Numbered from the stretch's first letter, positions 27,175 to 35,447 are shown. The stretch: 64,000 nt of DNA from an uncultured Eubacteriales bacterium (GCA_934476085.1 CAKSNE010000006.1:27912-91911), one strand, 5' to 3'. Program-made: numbers and translations. The notes: generated by a model not told the origin, from the sequence alone.

Positions 27175-27212
27175 ATTAAAAACAATCCTTTCACCAATCA
27201 AAATAAAATTGA

Positions 27213-27311
27213 TTTAGTATTACAAAATCGTTGTTCTAAAAAATCGCAGAACAACACAATATTAAAAACAAAATACTAAAAGTATTATACCACATTTTTT
27301 AAATAGGTCAA
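27213..27311 (-). promoter_or_regulatory. ptsH promoter and leader with nested inverted repeats
   Basis: On the minus strand TTGACC (27311-27306), 16 bases, TATAAT (27289-27284). The leader holds GTTGTTCT (27230-27237) opposite AGAACAAC (27248-27255), nested inside TTTAGTATT (27213-27221) opposite AATACTAAA (27272-27280). The outer arm begins near the transcript start. Confidence 0.7.
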
Positions 27312-27349
27312 TCAAATTATGTCTTAATTGTTACAAAATCTATTCAATT

Positions 27350-27407
27350 CACAAACTGTTATAAATTAAAACCAGATAGTTTGTGCAAATTACATAAAAT
27401 TTTATGT
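27350..27407. repeat. Two inverted repeats between ptsH and trmD
   Basis: CACAAACT (27350-27357) is opposite AGTTTGTG (27378-27385), and a 16-bp palindrome ACATAAAATTTTATGT lies at 27392-27407. Neither has a clean T-run, so I do not call a terminator for trmD. Confidence 0.35.
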
Positions 27408-27440
27408 TTATTTTTTACATAACAGACACTAAAATTTATG

Positions 27441-28199
27441 CTAATCTAAGTTTTCTTGACATTCTTCAACTTTATTTTTTAAACTTTTTAAAAATTCTTT
27501 ATCTTCTTTAGAAAGATCTGCTTTTTCAAGCATCTCAGGCCTTTTATTAAATGTATTTTCAAGGCTTTTTTCTCTTTTAAATTTTTCAATGTTTTTATGA
27601 TGTCCGGACATTAAAACTTCCGGCACTTCTCTGCCTTGCCAAACCGATGGACGAGTATATTGAGGATACTCTAAAAGTCCGTTAAAATGGCTTTCTTCGG
27701 TAAAACATTCTTCGTTTGACAAAACGCCGTCAACCATTCTCGCAATCGCATCTGTAAGCACCAATGCCGGTAGTTCACCGCCTGTTAAAACATAGTCGCC
27801 GATCGAAATTTCTTCATCACAAAGCTTATCTAAAACACGCTGGTCAACACCTTCATAGTGTCCGCATAAAAGCACTATATTATCCATTTTTGATAATTCT
27901 ATTGCTTTTTTTTGAGTAAGAGTTTTGCCTTGTGGTGACATATATATAAAATATGGTTTTACACCCGTTTCTGCTACAATTGCATTAAAACAATCGTCAA
28001 TCGGTTGTGGCGTCATAACCATTCCATTGCCGCCGCCGTAAGGCATTTCATCGGTTTTTCTATGCTTATCGGCCGAATAATCTCTGATATTATGGCATTT
28101 TACAGTAATTTTTTCAGCCGCTCTTGCCCTACCGATAATGCTTTCGTCTAAATAAGCATTCATCATATCGGGAAAGATGGTCATAATATCAATCCTCAT
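27441..28199 (-). CDS. trmD: tRNA (guanine-37-N1)-methyltransferase
   Basis: 252 residues, SPOUT-class enzyme that makes m1G37 and prevents frameshifting. MRIDIMTIFPDMMNAYLDESIIGRA at the N-terminus, YGGGNGMVMTPQPI, the knot segments LLCGHYEGVDQRVLD and ISIGDYVLTGGELPALVLTDAIARMVDGVL, and the C-terminal YPQYTRPSVWQG. The ATG at 28199 has AAGGGA upstream inside rimM and overlaps rimM by 11 bases. rplS, its usual downstream partner, is absent here. Confidence 0.97.
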   Translation of the reverse strand: MRIDIMTIFPDMMNAYLDESIIGRARAAEKITVKCHNIRDYSADKHRKTDEMPYGGGNGMVMTPQPIDDCFNAIVAETGVKPYFIYMSPQGKTLTQKKAIELSKMDNIVLLCGHYEGVDQRVLDKLCDEEISIGDYVLTGGELPALVLTDAIARMVDGVLSNEECFTEESHFNGLLEYPQYTRPSVWQGREVPEVLMSGHHKNIEKFKREKSLENTFNKRPEMLEKADLSKEDKEFLKSLKNKVEECQENLD

Positions 28200-28704
28200 C
28201 GTCAAAAATCCCTTTCAACGGTCTTATTACAACCTTGTTTTCGTCAATATCAACATTGATTACAACATCAGGAATTGACGGAATTAAATACTCTTTACCG
28301 TCTTTTTTAATGTGCCAAACATCGTTTGCACCGGTTTGAGAAACATCTGAAATTTCGCCTAGTTTTTCATTAGTATCAGCGTCAAAAACTTCACAGCCTA
28401 TTAAATCGCATTGAAAGAAAACACCTTTTGGCAAAACAGCGTCTTCTCTGTCTAAGTATAATACTTTTCCTCTAAAGCTTTCAGCTTCTTCAATAGTATT
28501 AACATCTTTAGCTTTTAATAAAACAATATTTTTATGTGCTCTTGATGAACTGATTTTAATTGAATTTTCGCCGTTTTTATCAAGATAAAGAGTTTTAAAT
28601 TTAGTTAAAAATTCCGGGGTATCACACCAAGGCTGAACTCTCATTTCACCCTTTATACCATGTGTTCCGACAATTTTACCTGTTTCAATAAATCTTTCTT
28701 TCAT
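28189..28704 (-). CDS. rimM: Ribosome maturation factor RimM
   Basis: 171 residues. The RimM N-domain has GKIVGTHGIKGEMRVQPWCD and the C-terminal PRC-barrel has GANDVWHIKKDGKEYLIPSIPDVVINVDIDENKVVI. It binds S19 and assists 30S maturation. The start at 28704 has AAGGA 9 bases upstream; a TTG two codons earlier is less likely. It is coupled to trmD. Confidence 0.95.
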   Translation of the reverse strand: MKERFIETGKIVGTHGIKGEMRVQPWCDTPEFLTKFKTLYLDKNGENSIKISSSRAHKNIVLLKAKDVNTIEEAESFRGKVLYLDREDAVLPKGVFFQCDLIGCEVFDADTNEKLGEISDVSQTGANDVWHIKKDGKEYLIPSIPDVVINVDIDENKVVIRPLKGIFDDED

Positions 28705-28770
28705 TAACAATATTCCTTTTATTTTAATAACATTAATTTTATCATAAAAATATTAATTCGTCAACAAACT

Positions 28771-28799
28771 AAAAGCGAGCAGTTTTCTGCTCGCTTTTT
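28771..28799 (-). terminator. Terminator of the small hypothetical gene
   Basis: AAAAGCGAGCAG / CTGCTCGCTTTT with a TTTT loop, 5 bases beyond the stop at 28805. Confidence 0.88.
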
Positions 28800-28804
28800 A
28801 ACTC

Positions 28805-29212
28805 TCATTTTACCCTTTTTACCGTTCCTTTTAATGCACCGTCATAGTCATATTCCAATATATAATCGCCAAAATTCCAAGTCTTAGCTGAAACAAATGT
28901 CACAGCATCATAAAGATTAAGACCTAATCCAAAAATAATACTTCTGTTAATTCTGATAACAACATTATAATCGGAATAAGCAGTAGAAAACAAAAGTGTA
29001 TCTATAATATCGCCGGTTGCATTAAATGAAAAAGTTATTTTTATTTTTCCGTTTTTTGAAACAGTGGAAATTTCATCTTTTCTCTTTTTAATTTTCTTTA
29101 GTTTATCCCCACTTGATATTAATGTTTCAGATAAATTATATTTATGTATAAAATCATTAGCTGTATCAATACATAAATCATTAACATTATGTTTTTTACT
29201 TCTAATTCTCAA
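28805..29212 (-). CDS. Hypothetical protein, 135 residues
   Basis: I recognise no family. The N-terminal third is basic and Lys-rich (KKIKKRKDE); the rest looks like beta structure with alternating hydrophobics (TFSFNATGDIIDTLLFSTAYSDYNVVIRI). There is no signal peptide or membrane segment. The likely start is TTG at 29212, 10 bases after AAGGA. It is divergent from the XRE regulator and ends at a clear terminator, which supports it as a real gene. Confidence 0.6.
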   Translation of the reverse strand: MRIRSKKHNVNDLCIDTANDFIHKYNLSETLISSGDKLKKIKKRKDEISTVSKNGKIKITFSFNATGDIIDTLLFSTAYSDYNVVIRINRSIIFGLGLNLYDAVTFVSAKTWNFGDYILEYDYDGALKGTVKRVK

Positions 29213-29355
29213 TTTTTTCTTATTCCTTATTAATATACTTATACCAAATTTTAAAATTTAACTATATGTGCATAATTTAACCTATACAGTTTATTAAATA
29301 ATAACATAAATGTTTATATAATTCAAGTATATTTTAATTGAAAGGGCGAAATGCT

Positions 29356-29691
29356 ATGTTAGACTATTATAAAATCGGTCAAAGAATAAGAAAATATCGC
29401 AAAGCAAGGGGTCTTTCACAAGAAGAATTAGCGGAAAAGGTTGAAATTTCAACTACTCATATGAGCCATATTGAAACAGGAAATACAAAACTAAGTCTTT
29501 TAGTTTTGACCGATATTTCAAAAAGTTTAGAAGTTAGTTGTGATGATATTATTTTCGGAGAAATCGAAAATAACAGAAACAATATCCAAAACAATATTTT
29601 AAACAAACTTGAAACTTGTAATTCTAATGAATTAAAAATACTTGAAGAAATAATTAATTCTTCAATTTCAGCATTAAAAACTTATTTATAA
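29356..29691 (+). CDS. XRE-family HTH transcriptional regulator
   Basis: 111 residues. The helix-turn-helix spans about residues 5-60 (IGQRIRKYRKARGLSQEELAEKVEISTTHMSHIETGNTKLSL), with a short helical C-terminal tail of about 45 residues that may dimerise. There is no effector domain. AAAGGG is 9 bases before the ATG at 29356. It interrupts the usual run of ffh-rpsP-khpA-rimM-trmD genes and is divergent from the hypothetical at 28805. Its targets are unknown. Confidence 0.85.
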   Translation: MLDYYKIGQRIRKYRKARGLSQEELAEKVEISTTHMSHIETGNTKLSLLVLTDISKSLEVSCDDIIFGEIENNRNNIQNNILNKLETCNSNELKILEEIINSSISALKTYL

Positions 29692-29692
29692 C

Positions 29693-29725
29693 AAAAAAGG
29701 TGTAGAAATAATCTACACCTTTTTT
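29693..29725 (+). terminator. Terminator of the XRE gene
   Basis: AAAAGGTGTAGA / TCTACACCTTTT with a 5-base loop and T-run. Confidence 0.88.
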
Positions 29726-29736
29726 AATTAAAAAAT

Positions 29737-29764
29737 AAAAGAGCATCTATAAAAATGCTCTTTT
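29737..29764 (-). terminator. Terminator of the ylxM-ffh-rpsP-khpA operon
   Basis: AAAAGAGCAT / ATGCTCTTTT, 4 bases beyond the khpA stop on the minus strand, followed by TTTTATTTTTT. Confidence 0.82.
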
Positions 29765-29767
29765 AAA

Positions 29768-30001
29768 TCAGTCGATTTCGACCATAATTTTCTCATCATT
29801 ACGAGTTGCAACAGCACGCATAACAACACGAATGGCTTTAGCAATTCTGCCCTGTTTGCCGATAACACGGCCCATATCGTCAGCTGCTACGCTAAGATGA
29901 TATACTATAACACCATCTTCATTTGGCTCATCAACCGTAACCTTAACTGCGTCAGGCTCATTAACTAAACCTTTAGCAAGTGTAGCAAGAAGTTCCTGCA
30001 T
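29768..30001 (-). CDS. khpA: KH-domain RNA-binding protein KhpA
   Basis: 77 residues, almost entirely one KH domain with the GxxG loop in MGRVIGKQGRIAKAIRVVMRA. In Gram-positives KhpA pairs with KhpB and binds many RNAs, affecting cell division and RNA stability. The placement behind rpsP is conserved. The start at 30001 (MQELLATLAKGLVNEPDAV) fits the family better than the in-frame ATG at 30013. Confidence 0.92.
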   Translation of the reverse strand: MQELLATLAKGLVNEPDAVKVTVDEPNEDGVIVYHLSVAADDMGRVIGKQGRIAKAIRVVMRAVATRNDEKIMVEID

Positions 30002-30033
30002 AAATAATATCATCCTTTCAAAAGAATAACCAA

Positions 30034-30276
30034 TTAGATAATATTGTTCTTTTTAAGCAAAGCTTTAACTGTATCAGTTGGTTGAGCACCGTTAGCAATC
30101 CATTTTTTAGCTGCTTCTGCATCAATTTTAACTTCAGCAGGGTCAGTGTTAGGATTAAAAGTACCTATTTCCTCGATAAATCTACCATCTCTAGGAAATC
30201 TTGAATCTGCAACAACAACTCTGTAGAAAGGAGCTCTTTTAGCACCCATACGACGAAGTCTGATTTTTACTGCCAT
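30034..30276 (-). CDS. rpsP: 30S ribosomal protein S16
   Basis: 80 residues with the family opening VKIRLRRMGAKRAPFYRVVVADSRFPRDGRFIEEIGTFNP. Length and motifs are complete. It lies between ffh and khpA in the conserved order. Confidence 0.98.
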   Translation of the reverse strand: MAVKIRLRRMGAKRAPFYRVVVADSRFPRDGRFIEEIGTFNPNTDPAEVKIDAEAAKKWIANGAQPTDTVKALLKKNNII

Positions 30277-30341
30277 CTTTTATTTCACCTCACAAATTAT
30301 TTTAAAAGTTATTTAAAACGGATTTCCCGTTAAATACAAAA

Positions 30342-31742
30342 TTACATACCGCCAAATCCACCGGGACCGTTAAGTTTTGACGGATCAAATGTATTTGGAT
30401 CAATACCAAGGTTATTACCACCAAGACCTTTAAGAAGTCTACGGTTTTTACCTTTGCCGCCATTCATTTGTTTAAACATTTTCTTCATTTGTTCATACTG
30501 TTTAAGCAAACGATTGACGTCTTCAACCTTCATACCGCTTCCTGCGGCAATTCTTTTCTTTCTCGAAGCGTTGATTATTTCAGGCTTTGCACGCTCTTTT
30601 CTAGTCATTGAGTAAATGATTGATTCAACACGCACAAGCTGTTTATCATCAATATCGGCGTCTTTAATTTGTTTGCCGACGCCAGGAATCATACCGAGAA
30701 CTTGTTTAAGCGGTCCCATCTTTTTAATTTGTTGGAACTGTGCTAACAAGTCGTCTAAATCAAACTTATTTTGTTTTAACTTTTTCTCAAGCTCAGCGGC
30801 TTTTTTATCATCAAGTGCACTCTCGGCTTTTTCAATAAGCGACATAACATCGCCCATACCGAGAATTCTTGAAGCCATTCTGTCAGGATGAAACTCTTCA
30901 AGGTCGCCTAACTTTTCGCCTGTACCGACGAATTTTATCGGCTTACCGGTAACTTCCCTTACAGAAAGTGCCGCACCGCCACGAGTATCACCATCAAGTT
31001 TTGTTAAAATAACGCCTGTGATTTCAAGTGTTTCATTAAAGCTTTTAGCAACATTAACTGCGTCTTGACCGGTCATAGAGTCAATAACAAGCAAAATATC
31101 GTTAGGTTCTGCAACCTTTACAATTCGTTTTAACTCTTCCATTAACTCTTCATCAATATGAAGTCGACCGGCAGTATCTAAAATAACATAGTCGTGACCG
31201 TAATCTCTGGCATGACGAATAGCTTCTTTAGCTATTTTTTCAGGTTTTTCGGTACCCATTTCAAAAACAGGAACACCAACCTGTTCACCGACAATTTTCA
31301 ACTGAGAAATAGCCGCAGGTCTGTAAATATCACAAGCAACTAAAAGCGGTCTGTGACCTTTTGATTTTAAATATTTACCGAGTTTAGCAGAGTGAGTAGT
31401 TTTACCGGAACCCTGTAAACCGCACATCATAATAACAGTAGGAATTTTAGAAGATGTATTAAGACGGCTGTTTTCACCGCCCATTAAAGCGGTTAATTCT
31501 TCATTAACGATTTTTACAACCATTTGTGCCGGCGTTAAGCTTTCCATAACCTTTTCGCCGATACATCTTTCAGTAACCTTGTTGGTAAAATCTTTGGCAA
31601 CCTTGTAGTTAACATCGGCTTCCAACAAAGCAAGTCGAACTTCACGCATAGCCTGTTTTACATCTGCTTCAGACAATTTACCTTTTGAACGGATTTTTTT
31701 AAACGCCGCACCGATTTTTTCAGATAAGCCTTCAAATGCCAA
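30342..31742 (-). CDS. ffh: Signal recognition particle protein Ffh (SRP54)
   Basis: 466 residues. N domain at the start, G domain with GLQGSGKTTHSAKLGKYL, the DTAGRLHIDEELMEEL switch, TKLDGDTRGGAALS, and the methionine-rich M domain (QMKKMFKQMNGGKGKNRR) that binds SRP RNA and signal peptides. It ends in a Gly/Asn-rich tail (GGFGGM). ylxM is 3 bases upstream, a conserved pair. Confidence 0.97.
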   Translation of the reverse strand: MAFEGLSEKIGAAFKKIRSKGKLSEADVKQAMREVRLALLEADVNYKVAKDFTNKVTERCIGEKVMESLTPAQMVVKIVNEELTALMGGENSRLNTSSKIPTVIMMCGLQGSGKTTHSAKLGKYLKSKGHRPLLVACDIYRPAAISQLKIVGEQVGVPVFEMGTEKPEKIAKEAIRHARDYGHDYVILDTAGRLHIDEELMEELKRIVKVAEPNDILLVIDSMTGQDAVNVAKSFNETLEITGVILTKLDGDTRGGAALSVREVTGKPIKFVGTGEKLGDLEEFHPDRMASRILGMGDVMSLIEKAESALDDKKAAELEKKLKQNKFDLDDLLAQFQQIKKMGPLKQVLGMIPGVGKQIKDADIDDKQLVRVESIIYSMTRKERAKPEIINASRKKRIAAGSGMKVEDVNRLLKQYEQMKKMFKQMNGGKGKNRRLLKGLGGNNLGIDPNTFDPSKLNGPGGFGGM

Positions 31743-31744
31743 GA

Positions 31745-32068
31745 TTATACCTCCTCTTTATAAATAATCTGTTTAATATTTTCAGCACATTTTATAGGAT
31801 TTTCACCCAATAAAATCTTATCAGCTTCATCATAAACTGATTTAAAACGCTGATTTAATGATAGTTTTTCTTCAAAATTAATAAGCTGATCTTTAGCACG
31901 CTTTACAATATCATAAACACCCTGACGGGTAATACCTTCGTTTTCAGCGATTTCAGCTAAAGACAAATCATCATTATAGTAGTATTCAAGGAACGCCCTT
32001 TGCTTTTCAGTAAGAAGTCCCCCGTAAATATCGAGAAGTGATGAAAATTCCCAGTTTTTTGAACTCAT
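31745..32068 (-). CDS. ylxM: YlxM/UPF0122 HTH protein of the SRP operon
   Basis: 107 residues, sigma-70 region-4-like HTH: LLDIYGGLLTEKQRAFLEYYYNDDLSLAEIAENEGITRQGVYDIVKRAKDQL. The family is found directly before ffh in Firmicutes and is linked to SRP function. GGGAG is 8 bases before the ATG at 32068. Confidence 0.92.
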   Translation of the reverse strand: MSSKNWEFSSLLDIYGGLLTEKQRAFLEYYYNDDLSLAEIAENEGITRQGVYDIVKRAKDQLINFEEKLSLNQRFKSVYDEADKILLGENPIKCAENIKQIIYKEEV

Positions 32069-32119
32069 TTTACTCACTCCCAATTCATCTGCAAAGTAAT
32101 TTTCCTTTGCACCTATGAA

Positions 32120-32148
32120 ATTATATACGCAAAAGCCCGATTTGTCAA
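32120..32148 (-). promoter_or_regulatory. Consensus promoter of the ylxM-ffh operon
   Basis: On the minus strand a perfect TTGACA, 17 bases and a perfect TATAAT. The leader begins with a TGCAAAG / CTTTGCA inverted repeat (32090-32111). Confidence 0.88.
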
Positions 32149-32176
32149 GTGTTTTTTTATAATTTCAAAATATAAC

Positions 32177-32205
32177 TTTACATAATTTAAAAAGTATGTT
32201 AAAAT
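32177..32205 (+). promoter_or_regulatory. Promoter of the 93-residue hypothetical gene
   Basis: TTTACA, 17 bases, TAAAAT, about 30 bases before the ATG; divergent from the ylxM promoter. Confidence 0.6.
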
Positions 32206-32237
32206 ACATTAGTAATAATGAAATAGGAGTTGATTCG

Positions 32238-32519
32238 ATGAGTGAATTTTTGAATTATAAAGGCAGACCTTTAGTTAGAAAAGGCGATACGGTTTATTAT
32301 GGTAATATGGACGAAAAATATGTTATTCAACTTGATATATTAGATAGCGAAAAAGACGGCGATATTACTACCGCTAAAAACATTCGTATTCAATTACTTG
32401 ATACTGATACTTCGCTTGACGCTAAAAAGAGAGTTATCAAAAAGAGCGAAAAAGTCGGTCTTTACAATGCAATGGATATTGGCTCAATTTGGCTTGAGCG
32501 TGCATTATCTGAAAAATAA
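32238..32519 (+). CDS. Small conserved-looking cytoplasmic protein of unknown function
   Basis: 93 residues, acidic and basic residues mixed, no membrane segment. It starts MSEFLNYKGRPLVRKGDTVYYG and ends with KKSEKVGLYNAMDIGSIWLERALSEK. I believe close relatives exist as uncharacterised proteins in Clostridia, but no function is known to me. AGGAG is 8 bases before the ATG, there is a good promoter, and a strong terminator follows, so it is a real single-gene unit. Confidence 0.82.
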   Translation: MSEFLNYKGRPLVRKGDTVYYGNMDEKYVIQLDILDSEKDGDITTAKNIRIQLLDTDTSLDAKKRVIKKSEKVGLYNAMDIGSIWLERALSEK

Positions 32520-32529
32520 AATAATTTTT

Positions 32530-32568
32530 TAAACGGGTATACGATTAATTTCGTATACCCGTTTTTTT
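32530..32568. terminator. Bidirectional terminator
   Basis: AAACGGGTATACGA / TCGTATACCCGTTT with a short AT loop and T-runs on both sides, between the convergent small gene and the araC-type gene. Confidence 0.9.
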
Positions 32569-33394
32569 ATTTAGAAACAGAATTCTTTTTTCGATCTTCG
32601 CTAGGTGTAATACCAAAGTAATTTTTATATGTTCTGTAAAAAGTTGAATAAGTATCAAAACCGCAAATTTCAGCAATCTTGTTAAAGGGGCGGTCAGTTT
32701 CTCTTACCATGTCCTGCGCTTGAATAAATCTTTGTGCTGTTATAAATTCATGATAGGTCATACCACAAATTCTTTTAATGGTGTTACAAATACATTTTTC
32801 TGATAAAAACACATTATCAGAAATCTTTTTTAAAGTAATTTTTTCAAACAAATGTTTATCAATATAAGAAATTATTTTTGCATAATTTGAATCAGTTTCT
32901 TTTATTGAAGTAGAAGCTTTACTTTCATAAATTGTATTTAATTCACAAATCATTTGCAATAATGACGAGAAAACAAAAGCTCTGCTGTTTCTGTTTTTTA
33001 ATGCTAAAATTAAATTTCTAAGTGCAATATTAAATGTATCGGTATTTGTTTCAGAGTTAAAAACCTTTATATTTTCAAAATCGTAAAAAGGTTTCATCAA
33101 ATCATAGTTGTTATCAAGTTTATGAAAAAGTGATGAAGTAAACCATATCTCAATAATCTCAGTCGGTTTATCAGTAAACTCAACAATAAATTTTTCGTTA
33201 TTCCCACCTATAAAAACATCATTGGTTTTTGTAATATAAAGCTTATCATTATATTTTATATGACAATTTCCGTTTAAAGTTATAAGCATATAGTTATAAT
33301 AATTAATTTGTTTTCTTCTTCGTTCAAGATTACTCTCGTTAAAATAATATACTTGTAATTCAGGTTGTGAAAAATGCAACATTTTTTCTAACAT
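32567..33394 (-). CDS. AraC-family transcriptional regulator
   Basis: 275 residues. The N-terminal cupin-like sensor domain (about 1-150, with YNYMLITLNGNCHIKYNDKLYITKTNDVFIGG) precedes the C-terminal double HTH (LFEKITLKKISDNVFLSEKCICNTIKRICGMTYHEFITAQRFIQAQDM and FNKIAEICGFDTYSTFYRTYKNYFGITPSE). Such proteins usually respond to sugars. The start at 33394 has AAGGTG upstream; ATG at 33400 and GTG at 33403 are alternatives. It is divergent from a large secreted protein, with three copies of a 12-bp motif between them. Confidence 0.88.
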   Translation of the reverse strand: MLEKMLHFSQPELQVYYFNESNLERRRKQINYYNYMLITLNGNCHIKYNDKLYITKTNDVFIGGNNEKFIVEFTDKPTEIIEIWFTSSLFHKLDNNYDLMKPFYDFENIKVFNSETNTDTFNIALRNLILALKNRNSRAFVFSSLLQMICELNTIYESKASTSIKETDSNYAKIISYIDKHLFEKITLKKISDNVFLSEKCICNTIKRICGMTYHEFITAQRFIQAQDMVRETDRPFNKIAEICGFDTYSTFYRTYKNYFGITPSEDRKKNSVSK

Positions 33395-33423
33395 TGGCAT
33401 CACCTTTTTTGTCTTTTGCTGAC

Positions 33424-33549
33424 ATTATACCACACAAGGTTAAAAAATGCAATCAAATAGTGCAAAAAATGCAATTGAATTATAACTGTTAATATATTAC
33501 TATAAAAGTGTAGTCATTGCAAAAACAGCACAAATATATTGCATTTTTT
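33424..33549. promoter_or_regulatory. Divergent promoters with three AraC-type binding motifs
   Basis: AAAAAATGCAAT occurs at 33442-33453 and 33464-33475 (22 bases apart, two helical turns) and inverted at 33538-33549. The first copy covers the -35 (TTGCAT) of the araC-type promoter on the minus strand (17-base spacer, TATAAT at 33429-33424). The second abuts the -35 (TTGAAT, 33475-33480) of the plus-strand promoter (17 bases, TACTAT at 33498-33503). This is the classic layout for activation of the target and autoregulation. Confidence 0.75.
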
Positions 33550-33578
33550 GAAAAATATGAAGAAAAGAGGTTTTTATT

Positions 33579-35447
33579 ATGAAGAAAAGCATATCTATTT
33601 TACTATCATTATTAATGGTAGTCAGCACTTTTTCATTTGTTTCAATTTTTAGCGTTTCTGCTGAAGGAACTGAAACAAAAAGCGTTATATTTGATGCAGC
33701 AGACCCAAAACTTTATCCAAATTCATTTCAATCGGCAGCTTACGATGTAAACAATCCACAAAATTACATTGTAACTAAAGGCGATAGAAAAGTTCTTAAA
33801 ATTACTAGAGATAAAGAATATGATAATATTTCTGCTGAATTTGTAACTGATTTATCAGGCGTAGCACCAAACGCCGAGAAATTACAGGTTTGGCTTGCCG
33901 GTGATGAAAACGCTATGCTCACCACCAGTGTAAAAGGTGGTTTCTCATTTGGTTTCCAAACAAACGACGGTAATTTTTACTTTGCTTCAAACGGAACTGA
34001 TTGTTCATACAACATCACAACAGATGGTGCAGTTTATTCAGTTGATTTAAGTACATTAAAAGTTATGCAGGCTAATGTAGTTTCTTGGACAAATCCAAAC
34101 ACCAAAGTTGTTTACAGCAATCGTATTTCCGGAATTAAAAACTGGACAAAACTTGATTTTAGCACTATTGCCGATAAATTAGCCTCTGTTATTTTAAACT
34201 TTGGTAGTATTCAAAGCATCTCACCGGCTGCTTATAAAGGAACTTCTTTCTATGTTGATGATCTTGAATTTGTTGGCGGAACAATAGCTCCGGCAAAGAC
34301 AATTACTGTTGACGGTGTTAAAACCGAATTCAGCGGTGATAAATTCACTCTTCCTGTATCAACAAAAGACGGATTTATTGCTTATACAGACGGCACAAAC
34401 TACTATGATCAAAATACAAAAGTTGATGTAACAGGAGACACAACATTTACTTCTGTTGCAATCGGTAGTGTTCAAATGCTTGACGGTTCTGCAATAAGAC
34501 TCGGTAATATAAGCGGTATGAGATTTTATACTACTATTGATGCCGACGCATTATCAGCATTACCTAATGATGCGGTTGTTTCTAAAGGTACATTAATTAC
34601 ACCTGTTGATTTATTGGGTAACGAAGAATTAACTTTAGATGCAACTTGCCAAAAACTCGATATACCTTATAAAGCAACAACTTATTTTGAAAACAACAAT
34701 ACCTTTGTTGGTTCTATTGTTAGAATTAAAGATGCCAATATCACAAGAGAATTTGTTGGTCGTGGTTATGTTAAAGTAACACTAGGCTCAATTACAAAAA
34801 CTGTTTATGCAAACTACAAAGATAATAATATTAAAAACAACACTCGCTCAATTGCTTATATTGCAAACACTTATGCAAAAACAAGCGATTACTCATCTTT
34901 GAGCGATGAATTAAAACAAATAGTAGATAATTGGGCAGAAAAATATGTTAAACCTGCCGGCAATATTGATTTTGAAGATAACGATGCAAGTATGGTAACA
35001 TTAGTAGGTACTAATGTATCAGCTGAAATCGTTGATAAAAATAACTCAAAAATGCTTTGTGTAAAACATACAAACGATTGGGGCTATAAAGGTGCAGACA
35101 AGTATGCCAGAATAGAAATTAATGCTGAAAATGCTACTGATATTACCTTTGACGCTTTTTATGAAGGCTGGGCAGATAAAGGTGCACATTATGGTGTTGA
35201 AATTGGCGGAGTTCAGTATTGGGATTCCTCATGGGATAATGGATCAATACCAAAAACAACCGCAACAACATTCAGTATTAAAGGTAAAAAACTAAATGTT
35301 TTAGACGGAGAATTTGGTAAAACACAAGCATCACAATTAACTATTACAGCAGATAATATAAGCAAAATTGATGCTATCCTTATTCGACCGATAAATCATC
35401 AAAACGGTCAATTAGTTTATGTTGACAATATTAAAGTCGTTAAATAA
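33579..35447 (+). CDS. Large secreted protein with beta-rich, carbohydrate-binding-like end domains
   Basis: 622 residues with a clear signal peptide (cleavage probably after SVSA, residue 28). The N-terminal part (about 30-230) and the C-terminal part (about 465-622) each end in a similar strand: SFYVDDLEFVGG and LVYVDNIKVVK. This is the signature of jelly-roll, carbohydrate-binding-like modules. The middle (about 290-460: GNISGMRFYTTIDADALSALP, RSIAYIANTYAK) resembles an uncharacterised module of clostridial surface proteins. There is no catalytic motif, dockerin, LPXTG or S-layer domain. AGAGG precedes the ATG. Divergence from an AraC regulator suggests sugar-induced expression. The domain calls are by eye. 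Confidence 0.75.
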   Translation: MKKSISILLSLLMVVSTFSFVSIFSVSAEGTETKSVIFDAADPKLYPNSFQSAAYDVNNPQNYIVTKGDRKVLKITRDKEYDNISAEFVTDLSGVAPNAEKLQVWLAGDENAMLTTSVKGGFSFGFQTNDGNFYFASNGTDCSYNITTDGAVYSVDLSTLKVMQANVVSWTNPNTKVVYSNRISGIKNWTKLDFSTIADKLASVILNFGSIQSISPAAYKGTSFYVDDLEFVGGTIAPAKTITVDGVKTEFSGDKFTLPVSTKDGFIAYTDGTNYYDQNTKVDVTGDTTFTSVAIGSVQMLDGSAIRLGNISGMRFYTTIDADALSALPNDAVVSKGTLITPVDLLGNEELTLDATCQKLDIPYKATTYFENNNTFVGSIVRIKDANITREFVGRGYVKVTLGSITKTVYANYKDNNIKNNTRSIAYIANTYAKTSDYSSLSDELKQIVDNWAEKYVKPAGNIDFEDNDASMVTLVGTNVSAEIVDKNNSKMLCVKHTNDWGYKGADKYARIEINAENATDITFDAFYEGWADKGAHYGVEIGGVQYWDSSWDNGSIPKTTATTFSIKGKKLNVLDGEFGKTQASQLTITADNISKIDAILIRPINHQNGQLVYVDNIKVVK

